Assembly (NCBI GenBank): GCA_004556545.1
Contig: SFGO01000012.1
Span: 1-55,647 of the forward strand
Source: Clostridiales bacterium
GTDB lineage: Bacteria > Bacillota > Clostridia > Christensenellales > Aristaeellaceae
Reading direction: 5' to 3'
DNA length: 55,647 nucleotides
Below the pieces are notes generated by a model, which was not told where the DNA came from, searched no databases, and saw only the letters and a program-made list of their open reading frames with translations. Made by a program: the position numbers and the translations under genes. Within the stretch, counting starts at the first letter, position 1. Every line of letters starts with the position of its first letter. This document shows, piece by piece, positions 25,069 through 33,803 of this stretch.

Positions 25069-26087
25069 GGTTCCTCACCCGCCTTTTCTTCCTGTTTCGG
25101 CGCTTCAGCCGGTTCTTCGTTTTCCTTGGCCGGGGATGGCGAAGCGATCTCAGGCTGGCCTTCGCCGCCGGTCAGTTCGAGGAACACATCCTCCAGGCTG
25201 GTCTTTTCGGTGCGCAGCTCCAGCAGCGGCAGCCTTGCCGCCGCAAAGGCGTTGAACAGTGCTTCGCGAATGTCCTGCCCCTCGGCCGGGGTCACATCGA
25301 CGGCGGTCAGGCCGTCCTCCTTCGCAAACGCCACGCTTTCCATGCCGTCCACCTTTTCCAGAACGGCGCGGGCCGCCGGTTCCTCCGCCCGGGTCAGCAG
25401 CCGCAGGTCTTCGCGGCCCTTCAGGAGCTTGGTCAGGTTCTCGGCGGTATCGCAGGCCACCAGCCGCCCCTTCGAAAGGATCAGAATGGAGTCGCACACC
25501 GCCTGCACCTCGCTCAAAATATGGCTGGACAAAACCAGCGTGTGTTCCTTGCCCAGTTCCCGAATCAGCTCACGAATTTCGATGATCTGCGCCGGATCCA
25601 GCCCCACGGTGGGTTCATCCAGAATAATGACCTCCGGGTTTCCCAGCAAAGCCTGCGCAATACCCACCCGCTGGCGGTAGCCCTTGGACAGGTTGCGGAT
25701 CAGCCGTTTTTTTACGTCGGCAATGCGGGTCTTTTCCATTGCCGTTTCGATCTGCCGGGCGCTTTCCTCCCGCCGCAGGCCCTTGGCTTGGGCCACGAAG
25801 CGCAGGTATTCCTCCGGCGTCATTTCGCCGTACAAAGGCGGAAGCTCTGGCAGGTAGCCGATGTGTTTCTTGGCCTCCAGGGGCTCCTCGGCCACGTTGT
25901 GGCCGTCGATGAGCACCTCGCCCTCGGTAGCGCCCAGACAGCCGGTCATGATGTTCATGGTGGTGGATTTTCCCGCGCCGTTCGGACCCAGGAATCCGTA
26001 TACGACGCCCCTGTCGATGGAAAACGACAGGTCGTCCACCGCCAGATGCGTTCCGTAACGCTTGGACAAATGCCGTACCTCGATCAA
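25065..26087 (-). CDS. ABC transporter ATP-binding protein (GldA-like)
   Basis: This 340-aa ATPase energises the exporter encoded downstream. Walker A is GPNGAGKSTTMN (about residue 35), the signature motif is LSKGYRQRVGIAQ and Walker B is VIILDEPTVGLDP. An extra C-terminal domain of about 110 residues follows, ending in a Pro/Glu/Lys-rich tail (PEIASPSPAKENEEPAEAPK). The start is a TTG at 26087 with GGAG at a good distance. It is the first gene of a four-gene cassette ending in the truncated DUF4340 gene. The promoter in the AT-rich 26.1-26.3 kb gap was not resolved. Confidence 0.9.
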   Translation of the reverse strand: MIEVRHLSKRYGTHLAVDDLSFSIDRGVVYGFLGPNGAGKSTTMNIMTGCLGATEGEVLIDGHNVAEEPLEAKKHIGYLPELPPLYGEMTPEEYLRFVAQAKGLRREESARQIETAMEKTRIADVKKRLIRNLSKGYRQRVGIAQALLGNPEVIILDEPTVGLDPAQIIEIRELIRELGKEHTLVLSSHILSEVQAVCDSILILSKGRLVACDTAENLTKLLKGREDLRLLTRAEEPAARAVLEKVDGMESVAFAKEDGLTAVDVTPAEGQDIREALFNAFAAARLPLLELRTEKTSLEDVFLELTGGEGQPEIASPSPAKENEEPAEAPKQEEKAGEEP

Positions 26088-26314
26088 TTCCGTTTCTCTC
26101 CTTTCGCCGCTTGATCAGCGCTTTTGAGCATAGGCAATTGATCTGTGCGTCAGGTGATGGTTTGACGGCGAAACCGTTAACAGAATATGGCCAAGCTGAA
26201 AACATCGTCGCCGTTGAGCCGTTCCCGCCAAATTCATATATGCAGAAATCGCAATCAAAAAATTCATTTTTGTCTTTTGCACAAAAGAAGAGCAAAAAAT
26301 AATCAATTGCGCAC

Positions 26315-26343
26315 TTTACTTATTTTTGTACGTATGCTATACT
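26315..26343 (+). promoter_or_regulatory. Promoter of aminotransferase - Re-citrate synthase operon
   Basis: -35 TTTACT (26315-26320), 17-bp spacer, extended -10 TGCTATACT (hexamer 26338-26343). The leader is about 115 nt. Confidence 0.6.
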
Positions 26344-26464
26344 GGGTTCAGTTGCGGCAACGGCTGCCGTCCCTTCTGCCTCAACGGTGAATTTTGCAGG
26401 ACGGAATCAAAAAACTTTCATTTATCCAGTATTCAGGCTTTGCCTGACGAGGGAGGTTTTCATT

Positions 26465-27664
26465 ATGCCCCGCACGATTTCGGAAAAAGCACGGAGAATC
26501 GCTCCGTCCGCCACTCTTGCCATGGACGCCAAGGCCAAGGCCCTGAAGGCTCAGGGCGTCAGCGTGGTCAGCTTTGCCGCCGGAGAACCCGATTTCGATA
26601 CACCCCTGCCTATCCGTGACGCTATGAAGGAAGCCATGGATCAGAATATGACCCGCTATACCCCCGTCAGCGGCACTGCCGAATTGAAGGACGCGATTAT
26701 TCATCGTTTTGAGGAAGATCACGGCCTGCATTACGACCCGCAGGAAATCATCGTTTCCAACGGAGCCAAGCACTCGCTCTACACCCTTTTCCAGACCATT
26801 CTTGATCCCGGCGACGAGGTGATCATTCCCACTCCCTGCTGGGTCAGCTACCCGGAGATGGTGCGTATGGCAGGAGGAACGCCCATTTTCGTCGAAATGA
26901 AAAAGGAGCACGGCTTCGTGCCCACCAACGGCGAAATTCTGGCCGCCATCACGCCCCGCACCAAGGCCTTCCTGCTGACCTCCCCCAATAACCCCACCGG
27001 CTGCGTCTGGAACCGGAAACAGATGGAAAACGTCATGCAGCTGGCGATTGAGCACGATTTCTATATCGTCTCCGACGAAATTTACGAAAAGCTGCTTTAC
27101 ACCGGCGAAAAGCCCTGCTCCATCGCTTCCCTCAGTGAGGAGGCCAAGGCGCATACGCTGGTGGTCAACGGCGTCAGCAAATCCTACGCCATGACCGGCT
27201 TCCGCATCGGCTATACCGCCGGGCCCCGGGACGTGATCAAGGCCATGACCAACTACCAGAGCCAATCCACCTCCGCGCCCAACAGCGCCGCCCAGCATGC
27301 CGCCGCAGCAGCGCTTTGCGGCGACCAGTCCTGTGTGGAGACCATGCGGCAGGCCTTCCAGCAGCGCCGCGACCGGATCGTGGAGCGGATCAACGCCATT
27401 CCCGGCCTGAGCTGCAACAAGCCCGACGGCGCGTTCTATGTGATGATGGATGTGCGTCCCCTGCTGGGCAAGCGTCTGGACGGTCAGGTGATCGCCACCA
27501 GCAGCGACTTCGCCAACGCGCTTCTGGAAAAGCAGCATGCCGTGATCGTGCCCGGCGAATCCTTCCTGGCGGACGGTTTCTGTCGGCTGAGCTACGCCAC
27601 CAGCATGGAGGCCATCGAGGACGGCATGAACCGTCTGGCCAATTTTGTAAAGGAGCTGAACTAA
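26465..27664 (+). CDS. Class I aminotransferase (aspartate aminotransferase-like)
   Basis: This 399-aa fold-type I PLP enzyme of the AspB/AspC group most likely interconverts aspartate and 2-oxoglutarate with oxaloacetate and glutamate. Motifs are VVSFAAGEPDFDTP, TSPNNPTGCVWN, IVSDEIYEKLLY and the PLP lysine Lys239 in VNGVSKSYAMTGFRIGYT. The ATG has a GGGAGG ribosome site. The next gene starts on the base after its TAA, so both are one operon. Pairing with a citrate synthase-like enzyme that consumes oxaloacetate fits a role at the aspartate-oxaloacetate-glutamate node. Confidence 0.88.
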   Translation: MPRTISEKARRIAPSATLAMDAKAKALKAQGVSVVSFAAGEPDFDTPLPIRDAMKEAMDQNMTRYTPVSGTAELKDAIIHRFEEDHGLHYDPQEIIVSNGAKHSLYTLFQTILDPGDEVIIPTPCWVSYPEMVRMAGGTPIFVEMKKEHGFVPTNGEILAAITPRTKAFLLTSPNNPTGCVWNRKQMENVMQLAIEHDFYIVSDEIYEKLLYTGEKPCSIASLSEEAKAHTLVVNGVSKSYAMTGFRIGYTAGPRDVIKAMTNYQSQSTSAPNSAAQHAAAAALCGDQSCVETMRQAFQQRRDRIVERINAIPGLSCNKPDGAFYVMMDVRPLLGKRLDGQVIATSSDFANALLEKQHAVIVPGESFLADGFCRLSYATSMEAIEDGMNRLANFVKELN

Positions 27665-29059
27665 ATGCTCGAATTCAGCAAAAAAACCAACCAGTTGATG
27701 CAGTCCAAGTACAAGTATCAGCTGCAGGAGGTCGAAGAGCCCAACCTGTACCGGGAGATTTTCGATTACGAAGCTATCCCCAAGATTGCCTTCAACAATC
27801 GTCTGGTGCCCATCTGTGTTCCGGATGAAATCTGGATGACGGACACCACCTTCCGGGACGGTCAGCAGAGCGTCAGCCCCTTTACGCCCCAGCAGATTGT
27901 CAAGCTATTCAAGCTGGAATCCCGGATGGGCGGCCCCAAGGGGCTGATCCGGCAGAGTGAATTTTTCCTGTACACCCCCAAGGATCGGGAAGCGCTGGAA
28001 ATGTGTCAGGATCTGGGGCTGGAATTTCCCGAGATCACCACATGGATCCGGGCCAACGAAAAGGACTTCGAGCTGGTCAAGGCGGCGGGCGTGAAGGAGA
28101 CCGGCGTGCTGGTTTCCTGCAGCGACTACCATATCTTCAAAAAGATGCACCTGAACCGCTCGCAGGCGTTGGAAAAGTATCTGGCCATTGTCAAGGCGGC
28201 GCTGGACCGCGGCATCGTGCCCCGCTGCCATTTTGAGGATATTACCCGGGCGGATTTCTACGGTTTCGTGCTGCCTTTCGCGGAGCAGCTGATGGATCTG
28301 AGCGCCGAAAGCGGCATTCCCATCAAGATTCGCGCCTGCGATACCATGGGCTACGGCGTCAGCTATCCCGGCGCGGCGCTCCCCCGCAGCGTGCCCGGCA
28401 TCGTCTACGGCCTGCATCACTACGCCCAGATTCCGTCCGCTCAGCTGGAATGGCACGGCCACAACGACTTCTACAAGGTGGTCAGCAACGCGGGCACCGC
28501 ATGGCTGTACGGCTGCTCCAGCGTCAACTGCTCGCTGCTGGGCATCGGCGAGCGCACGGGCAACTGTCCGCTGGAAGCCATGGCCATCGAGTATCAGGCC
28601 CTGCGCGGCACCACCGACGGCATGGATCTGACCGCTGTGACCGAGATCGCCGAGTTCATGGAGCAGGAAATCGGGCTGGAAATCAGTCCCCGTCAGCCCT
28701 TTGTGGGCCGTCACTTCAACGTGACCCGGGCCGGTATCCACGCCGACGGCCTGCTCAAGGACGAGGAAATCTACAACATTTTCGATACCGCCGCCATCCT
28801 GAACCGCCCCGCCACCGTGGCCGTGGACGCGCACAGCGGTCTGGCCGGTATCGCCCACTGGATCAATTCCTTCTTCCGTCTCAAAGGCAAGCATCAGGTG
28901 GATAAGCAGGATCCGCTGGTGCTGGCCGTGAAGGACATGGTGGACGCGCTCTACGCAAGCGGCCGCAACACCGTCATGGGCGACGAAGAATTGGAGATCA
29001 TGGTTCGGGACGCCGACCCCGAACGGTACGAGCGGCTTTTGTTCCATAAGAGCCGGTAA
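27665..29059 (+). CDS. Re-citrate synthase-like protein (HMGL / isopropylmalate synthase superfamily)
   Basis: This 464-aa TIM-barrel acyltransferase has TDTTFRDGQQSVSPFTPQQI (metal and CoA-ester site), GPKGLIRQSEFFLYTPKDRE, PRCHFEDITRADFYGFVLPF, IRACDTMGYGVSYPG, EWHGHNDFYKVV and CSLLGIGERTGNCPLEA. This combination matches the oxygen-sensitive Re-face citrate synthase described in Clostridium kluyveri, from memory of the family rather than a search. It would condense acetyl-CoA and oxaloacetate to citrate, feeding 2-oxoglutarate and glutamate synthesis. Automatic annotation often calls such proteins 2-isopropylmalate or homocitrate synthase. No Si-type citrate synthase is in the window. The start is an ATG directly after the aminotransferase stop. 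Confidence 0.75.
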   Translation: MLEFSKKTNQLMQSKYKYQLQEVEEPNLYREIFDYEAIPKIAFNNRLVPICVPDEIWMTDTTFRDGQQSVSPFTPQQIVKLFKLESRMGGPKGLIRQSEFFLYTPKDREALEMCQDLGLEFPEITTWIRANEKDFELVKAAGVKETGVLVSCSDYHIFKKMHLNRSQALEKYLAIVKAALDRGIVPRCHFEDITRADFYGFVLPFAEQLMDLSAESGIPIKIRACDTMGYGVSYPGAALPRSVPGIVYGLHHYAQIPSAQLEWHGHNDFYKVVSNAGTAWLYGCSSVNCSLLGIGERTGNCPLEAMAIEYQALRGTTDGMDLTAVTEIAEFMEQEIGLEISPRQPFVGRHFNVTRAGIHADGLLKDEEIYNIFDTAAILNRPATVAVDAHSGLAGIAHWINSFFRLKGKHQVDKQDPLVLAVKDMVDALYASGRNTVMGDEELEIMVRDADPERYERLLFHKSR

Positions 29060-29178
29060 AAATCTCAAAAAGGCAACGCCGTACCATAAATGAAATGAGC
29101 CAAACAGGATGACTGGTGGTCGGAAGCTTCAAAAGCAATGGGCATCCCTGCCGCATCGGCATCTGAATACAAATTTGT

Positions 29179-29346
29179 TTAAGGCAATACCGCACAGATG
29201 AGGTAGTGCGATAACGAATGCATTTTTTGTCAGATGCAATGGCAAAACTCGAAGGTTTACTGGAGGTAAATCGAGCGTTTTGCAAGCAGCAGATGGCGGA
29301 AAATGCATCGCCCGCGCTGCTGCCGAATTGCGCGGCATTGCCTTAA
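29179..29346. mobile_element. MITE with TTAAGGCAAT terminal inverted repeats
   Basis: This 168-bp element has ends TTAAGGCAATACCGCAC (29179-29195) and its near-complement GCGCGGCATTGCCTTAA (29330-29346). Inner arms also pair (GAATGCATTTTTTG with GGAAAATGCATC; GCAAAACTCGA with TCGAGCGTTTTGC), so the whole element folds into one long hairpin. There is no ORF. It lies between the Re-citrate synthase stop and the leader ORF of the acetyltransferase gene. A related fragment lies at 30484-30531. Confidence 0.7.
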
Positions 29347-29363
29347 GAAAGGTGTGGTTTTTT

Positions 29364-29402
29364 ATGAAGCTGAATCGTGTGTGGAGGGTTCACGTTTCCT
29401 AA
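29364..29402 (+). CDS. Candidate 12-residue leader peptide upstream of GNAT gene
   Basis: ATG at 29364, preceded by AAGAAAGG, encodes MKLNRVWRVHVS and stops with TAA at 29400-29402, 31 bases before the acetyltransferase ATG. Its codons 7-9 are one arm of an RNA hairpin that competes with a hairpin hiding the downstream ribosome site. Short ORFs in this layout often sense ribosome stalling. The assignment rests only on position and structure. Confidence 0.4.
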   Translation: MKLNRVWRVHVS

Positions 29403-29426
29403 CCCTCCGAATCAATGATTTGGAGG
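29383..29426 (+). promoter_or_regulatory. Mutually exclusive hairpins controlling the GNAT ribosome-binding site
   Basis: Hairpin A pairs GGAGGGTT (29383-29390) with AACCCTCC (29401-29408). Hairpin B pairs CCTCCGAATC (29404-29413) with GATTTGGAGG (29417-29426), ten pairs including one G-U and a 3-nt loop. It buries the GGAGG ribosome site (29422-29426) of the gene at 29434. A and B share 29404-29408, so only one can form. A ribosome on the leader ORF would cover the first arm of A and favour B. Confidence 0.55.
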
Positions 29427-29433
29427 AAATCAA

Positions 29434-30363
29434 ATGGAAAACCAGATCACCATCCGTGAAGCCGTCACGGAAAACGATGTTGCTGCCTTCCGGGAGCAGC
29501 TCCACGCCTATCACAAGAGGGATATTTTTCCCGATTCCGACAATGAAGGACTGGAATCTTTCCTTCGTTCGGAGTATCACAACCACAGGCTGAAGAGCAA
29601 CGGCAGGCCGCAGGATCGCTGCTTCTTTCTGATCTTCCACCGGGGCGGACAGGACATTGGCTTTGCTATGCCGGTGATCTTCACCCCAGAGGACGGCAAG
29701 TGCTTTATCAGGGAGTTCTGCGTCTACCCGGAGTTCCGGGGAAACGGCACAGGAAAAGCGTGTGCCAGAACGCTTCTGGATTGGGCAAAAGAACACGGCG
29801 CGCATTATGCAGAGCTGAACTATGGCGGCCATGAACGGCGGCGTCATTTCTGGGAATCGGTCGGCTTTATCGAAAACGGCGCGGACGAATGGGGCGAATC
29901 GCTGATGCTCCTGCCCCCGGAAGAGGATGCGCCCATCATCGTAGAGCTTCTTGCCGCCCCGGATGACCGGCAGCTAAAGAAACTGGAAAACGGTTTTCTC
30001 AGGGAGATCGGAGAAGCACCGTCAACGGAGGAAAAGCAGAAGCAGCTGGCGCATGCCATCCAGGATGGGAAAATCACGTTCTTTGTGGCAAAGCGGGGCT
30101 ATCGGGCAGTGGGGATGTGCAGTGTTTCCCGGTGCTTTTCTACCTTCACCTGCACCGACGTCGGGATATTCGATGATTTTTACATTGAGCCTGCGTTCCG
30201 GAAAAAGGGCGTTGCCCGGAAATTGGCACAGGCAGCACAAAAATGGAGCAGGGAAAACGCCCTTGCCAGCCTGACCGTCACCTGCGCTCCCTGCGATGAG
30301 GAGATGTATCAGGCGCTTGGCTTTGATGCCCATCTGGGCAGGACATTTGCATATCTGCGTTAA
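29434..30363 (+). CDS. Tandem-domain GNAT acetyltransferase
   Basis: This 309-aa protein consists of two GNAT folds. The first (about 1-155) has the acetyl-CoA motif FCVYPEFRGNGTGKACART and a C-terminal HERRRHFWESVGF. The second (about 170-309) has FYIEPAFRKKGVARKLAQAA and a YQALGF ending. GNAT enzymes move an acetyl group from acetyl-CoA to an amine of a small molecule, antibiotic or protein; the substrate here is unknown. The gene lies between two related MITE sequences and behind a leader ORF with an SD-hiding hairpin. This suggests an accessory, possibly inducible resistance-type gene, which is an inference. No independent promoter was identified. Confidence 0.8.
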   Translation: MENQITIREAVTENDVAAFREQLHAYHKRDIFPDSDNEGLESFLRSEYHNHRLKSNGRPQDRCFFLIFHRGGQDIGFAMPVIFTPEDGKCFIREFCVYPEFRGNGTGKACARTLLDWAKEHGAHYAELNYGGHERRRHFWESVGFIENGADEWGESLMLLPPEEDAPIIVELLAAPDDRQLKKLENGFLREIGEAPSTEEKQKQLAHAIQDGKITFFVAKRGYRAVGMCSVSRCFSTFTCTDVGIFDDFYIEPAFRKKGVARKLAQAAQKWSRENALASLTVTCAPCDEEMYQALGFDAHLGRTFAYLR

Positions 30364-30483
30364 ATCATAGCAGGGCTGCCGCACAAGCAAAGTGCGGCAG
30401 CTCCATTGCATTTTTCTGATAAGCTTTCGCAGAAAACCGTCTTGACAAATCACGTCTCAGAAGAGGATTTCTGGTACTAGCTC

Positions 30484-30531
30484 TTAGAGCAATACTGCAC
30501 AATGAGGCAGTGTGATGGCGAGTGCATTTTT
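30484..30531 (+). repeat. Diverged fragment of the TTAAGGCAAT MITE
   Basis: TTAGAGCAATACTGCACAAT and the following GAGGCAGTG...GAGTGCATTTTT align with the first ~48 bases of the 29179 MITE at roughly 80% by eye, in the same orientation. No matching right end is seen. Confidence 0.55.
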
Positions 30532-30586
30532 CGTTATCCCTTTTGCCGCGGCGCTTTCCCCGCAATTCCATTTAAGGATAAGGACG

Positions 30587-30620
30587 AGGCGCTTCAGATT
30601 TCGAATCCGAAGCGCCTTTT
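30587..30620 (+). terminator. Terminator between GNAT and GH42 genes
   Basis: AGGCGCTTC (30587-30595) pairs with GAAGCGCCT (30609-30617), with inner GATT/AATC pairs, followed by TTTT. On the minus strand the T-run is poor, so it mainly serves plus-strand transcripts. Confidence 0.6.
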
Positions 30621-30687
30621 GGATGTTCCTTTTTATCCTTTACGTTTCTTCCTGCCAGATCGGAAGTTTTTCCGCCTCCATGCCGGT

Positions 30688-32754
30688 TCAGTTGGACCGG
30701 CCGACAGCCGAAGCAGGTTCGTGGAGGATCTGGAATCCCTTGGCCGGCAGGCGGAGCAGCCGTTCCGACACTTCGCCGGTGCCGTAATCCGCTTCCAGCG
30801 GGCGGTTCAGGCGGCAGACCTGCTCCTGCGGCAGGGAGTTAAAGACAAAATAGTACCGTTCGTTTTCTGAAAGGCGGGTCACGACGCTGAGACCATAGGC
30901 CATCTGCACCGGCGGCAGCTGTACGCCGCAGCGGTTCAGGAGCCATTTCAGCAGCGCAGGCGCATCTTCGGGCGCCGGGGCTGTGCCCAGATACAGGGCG
31001 CGGCCTTTTCCATAAGGATTTTCGGTCAGCACAGGCTTTCCGTCCCGATAGGTGCCCCGGAAAGTCCCCAGCACCGCCGCTCCCTCCGATTCCAGCGTTT
31101 CCTGCCAGAAATGGCTGCGGATGGTCACATCCTCGATCTGGACGGGCGCGTCGGTCTGGCCGTCAAACACGGGCTCCATTTCGACCACATGCATGCCGAA
31201 GAACTCCGTCATACCCACCGGGCTCTTTTCAAAAATGCCGCTCCCCCACTCGTCCCGGCTGAAAGCCATGGTCAGCGCCAGCAGATTGCCGCCTTTTTCG
31301 GCATAGTCCCGGCACTTCTGACGGAAGCTTTCCGGCAGAATGGGGGCGAAGGGGGCAATAACCAGCCGGTATCCGTCCAGCGGATGCTCCGGGCCGATCA
31401 TATCCGCATTCACGCCCAGCGCCGCCAGCTGGCCCACCAGCTGCTGCACGTAGCCCTCGTAGGTGAACTCCTTATGAATGGGTTTGATGCGGTTTGCCCA
31501 CAGGCTGTTGTAATCCAGAACCACCGCCACCTCGGAGACCACCCGCGTGCGGTTCAGGATCGGTTCGTAAGCGGCCAGATCCTCGCCTGCCTGACAGAAT
31601 TCCTCGTACCGCCGCCCCGGGATCCGATTCAGATCGATCAGACCGGAGCCCAGATTTTCAAACCCGGAGGGAAAGACGGAATACTTGAACGCCGTGATCA
31701 ATTCAGCGCCGGAAGCATAGGCGAAGGCGATGTTCTGCCGGAAAGTGCCGGGCGTGCCGTGGGGCATTCCCTGATAGGCCCAGTTGCCGTGGCCGCCGCC
31801 GCACAGGGTCTCCAGCAGCCAGAAATCCCGCTGCTTGTAGCTGCGGGCCATGGCGTAGACCCCGGCGGAAGCCTGCTTGGTCTCATCCAGCGCATAGGGA
31901 TAGTGATCCACCGCCGCCACGTCCTCATATTGGGCCAGTTTGAAATAGTCGATGGCATTGGTGCCCAGATGGGTGGTATTGTGGGTGACGGGCTTGTCGC
32001 TGAAGCGACGCAGCGCGTCCCGCTGCAGCCGGAAGTAATCCACCAGCCCGTCGCTGGCGAAACGCTCGAACTCCAGCCGCAGGGCAGGCATATTGGTGCC
32101 CCGCCAGCCCACGTTGCTCTGGGGATTTTCCCGGGCTCCGACGGCAGGCAGCTCTACCTGTTCGAAATCGTCAAAGCGCTGGCCCCAGAACAGGGAGCCG
32201 AAGGCCTCGTTCAGCGCGTCGATATCCCCATGGAATTTTTCCTTCATGGCTTCTTTGAACTTTCGGCGGCAGGTGGGACACTGGCAGCGGCCGGAATGTT
32301 CCTGTCCCATCTCGTTATCCACCTGAAAGCCCAGCACATAGGGATTTTTCCCGAAGCGGCGGCTCATTTCCAGACAAATCTTTTCGGTAAAGTCCCGAAA
32401 GACCGGCGAATGATAGCAGTGATAGTGCCGCCCGCCGTAGCTGCGCTGCACCCCCTGATTATCCACATACAGGGTTTCGGGATACTTGCGGGCCATCCAG
32501 ACGGGCTGACAGGCGGTAGGCGTACACAGCACCGTGAAAATGCCGTTTTCGCCCAGCCGGTTAACGATCTTTTCCAGCCAGTCGAAATCGTACTCTCCCT
32601 CCCGGGGCTCCATCAGGCACCAGCAGAATTCCGCCATACGCACCACATTAAAATGGGCGCGGCGCATATTTTCGATGTCTTCCTGTATAAACGCTTCCTG
32701 TTTCGCTTTGGGATACAGTTCCGGATAATAGCAGACGCCAAAGTACTTTTCCAT
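30688..32754 (-). CDS. GH42 beta-galactosidase
   Basis: This 688-aa cytoplasmic (no signal peptide) retaining beta-galactosidase of family GH42 cleaves terminal beta-galactosides. The start MEKYFGVCYYPELYPK (ATG at 32754, GGGAG ribosome site) is typical; the longer upstream frame is not supported. The acid/base is Glu148 in GFQVDNEMG and the nucleophile Glu315 in WLLETLCGG. The zinc-type cysteine cluster GRCQCPTCRRKF is present. The trimerisation domain and C-terminal beta domain follow, giving normal length. It is divergent from an AraC regulator gene, which probably controls it in response to a sugar. Confidence 0.92.
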   Translation of the reverse strand: MEKYFGVCYYPELYPKAKQEAFIQEDIENMRRAHFNVVRMAEFCWCLMEPREGEYDFDWLEKIVNRLGENGIFTVLCTPTACQPVWMARKYPETLYVDNQGVQRSYGGRHYHCYHSPVFRDFTEKICLEMSRRFGKNPYVLGFQVDNEMGQEHSGRCQCPTCRRKFKEAMKEKFHGDIDALNEAFGSLFWGQRFDDFEQVELPAVGARENPQSNVGWRGTNMPALRLEFERFASDGLVDYFRLQRDALRRFSDKPVTHNTTHLGTNAIDYFKLAQYEDVAAVDHYPYALDETKQASAGVYAMARSYKQRDFWLLETLCGGGHGNWAYQGMPHGTPGTFRQNIAFAYASGAELITAFKYSVFPSGFENLGSGLIDLNRIPGRRYEEFCQAGEDLAAYEPILNRTRVVSEVAVVLDYNSLWANRIKPIHKEFTYEGYVQQLVGQLAALGVNADMIGPEHPLDGYRLVIAPFAPILPESFRQKCRDYAEKGGNLLALTMAFSRDEWGSGIFEKSPVGMTEFFGMHVVEMEPVFDGQTDAPVQIEDVTIRSHFWQETLESEGAAVLGTFRGTYRDGKPVLTENPYGKGRALYLGTAPAPEDAPALLKWLLNRCGVQLPPVQMAYGLSVVTRLSENERYYFVFNSLPQEQVCRLNRPLEADYGTGEVSERLLRLPAKGFQILHEPASAVGRSN

Positions 32755-32841
32755 CGTTTTCTCCCAGCCGTCCTGCGGATGGTCTCCTCCCCCGTTTTTC
32801 GATTTTGTTCTTTGTATCTTTTGGTTTTCAGGGCATTGTGC

Positions 32842-32847
32842 TATACT
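32842..32847 (+). promoter_or_regulatory. Extended -10 promoter of araC-type gene
   Basis: TGCTATACT with hexamer at 32842-32847. A weak TTTGGT lies 16 bp upstream. It is in the divergent gap between GH42 and AraC genes; no clear operator repeat was found. Confidence 0.45.
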
Positions 32848-32950
32848 GATCTCAAATTCATTGTACGGCTCCCGTTTGGGCCGCGCAAGGTAGGTTTCTC
32901 TTTTGGATTGTACTTTTCCATCAGCTTTTTTCGAAGGGAGCGGGTATGCC

Positions 32951-33796
32951 ATGCATCCGGAAGATCCATCCGAAGACCTGCGGCTTCAGTTTATCAGCGC
33001 GGTACCCCAGTGCTGGGCCGATCGGGGGCACTACAGCTATCTGGATTCTCCCCGGCCGGAGGATGCGCTGCTATTCTTTCTGCCGGAGGAAAGCGGGTGT
33101 TCCTTTACCCTGTATCTGGACAGCGGCGCCGTCTTTCATCCGAAACAGGGGGACATTTTCTACACGCCCCTGGGCAGCCGCTTTGCCCTGCAGGTAGATA
33201 ATCCCGCTCATCCTCACCTCAACCAGCCCCATGGGCCCAAAATCATTACCAACCTGTGCGTCAAGTTTCTCACGCAGGAGATGGACGGGCAACCGGCCCG
33301 GCTGGGCGAGTTCTCCCTCATCGTTCCCTCCGCCGGGCTGGCCGGGCAATGTGAACTGCTTCTGCGGCAGCTCACCCGCCTGTACTGGGACGTTCACGGT
33401 TCGCCCCTGCTTTTGCAGGCCAAGCTCTATGAGCTGATCTACCTGCTTCGGCAAAGTTCCGTCTTTACCGAAAAGCGGTTTTGGGCCTTGCAGCCTGCGC
33501 TGGAGCACATTCGCCGGAACCTTTCCGGCGGCTTGAGCATTCCGCAGTTGGCGGAGCTGTGCGGCATGAGCGAAGCCGCCTTCTACCGTGCCTTCCGGGC
33601 GGGCGTGGGGCTTTCCCCAAAGCAATACTGGCTCCGCCTGCGGCTGGACAAGGCACGTCAGCTTCTCACCGACGACACCCTCAGTGTGGCGGACATCGCC
33701 TTTCATCTGGGCTTCTGCGACGAGGCCCACTTCTGCAAGCTGTTTCGCCGTCACACAGGCCTCACGCCGGGGCAGTACCGGCAATATCCGTTGTGA
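32951..33796 (+). CDS. AraC-family transcriptional regulator
   Basis: This 281-aa regulator has an N-terminal cupin-like sensing domain (about 1-150, with QGDIFYTPLGSRFALQVDNP) and a C-terminal double helix-turn-helix (about 185-281): SIPQLAELCGMSEAAFYRAF and DTLSVADIAFHLGFCDEAHF, ending FRRHTGLTPGQYRQ. The ATG at 32951 was preferred because GGGAG lies upstream and the extra 16 residues of the longer frame look non-coding. It is divergent from the GH42 gene, a frequent pairing in which the regulator activates the hydrolase gene when the sugar is present. Confidence 0.87.
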   Translation: MHPEDPSEDLRLQFISAVPQCWADRGHYSYLDSPRPEDALLFFLPEESGCSFTLYLDSGAVFHPKQGDIFYTPLGSRFALQVDNPAHPHLNQPHGPKIITNLCVKFLTQEMDGQPARLGEFSLIVPSAGLAGQCELLLRQLTRLYWDVHGSPLLLQAKLYELIYLLRQSSVFTEKRFWALQPALEHIRRNLSGGLSIPQLAELCGMSEAAFYRAFRAGVGLSPKQYWLRLRLDKARQLLTDDTLSVADIAFHLGFCDEAHFCKLFRRHTGLTPGQYRQYPL

Positions 33797-33803
33797 CGAA
33801 AAA

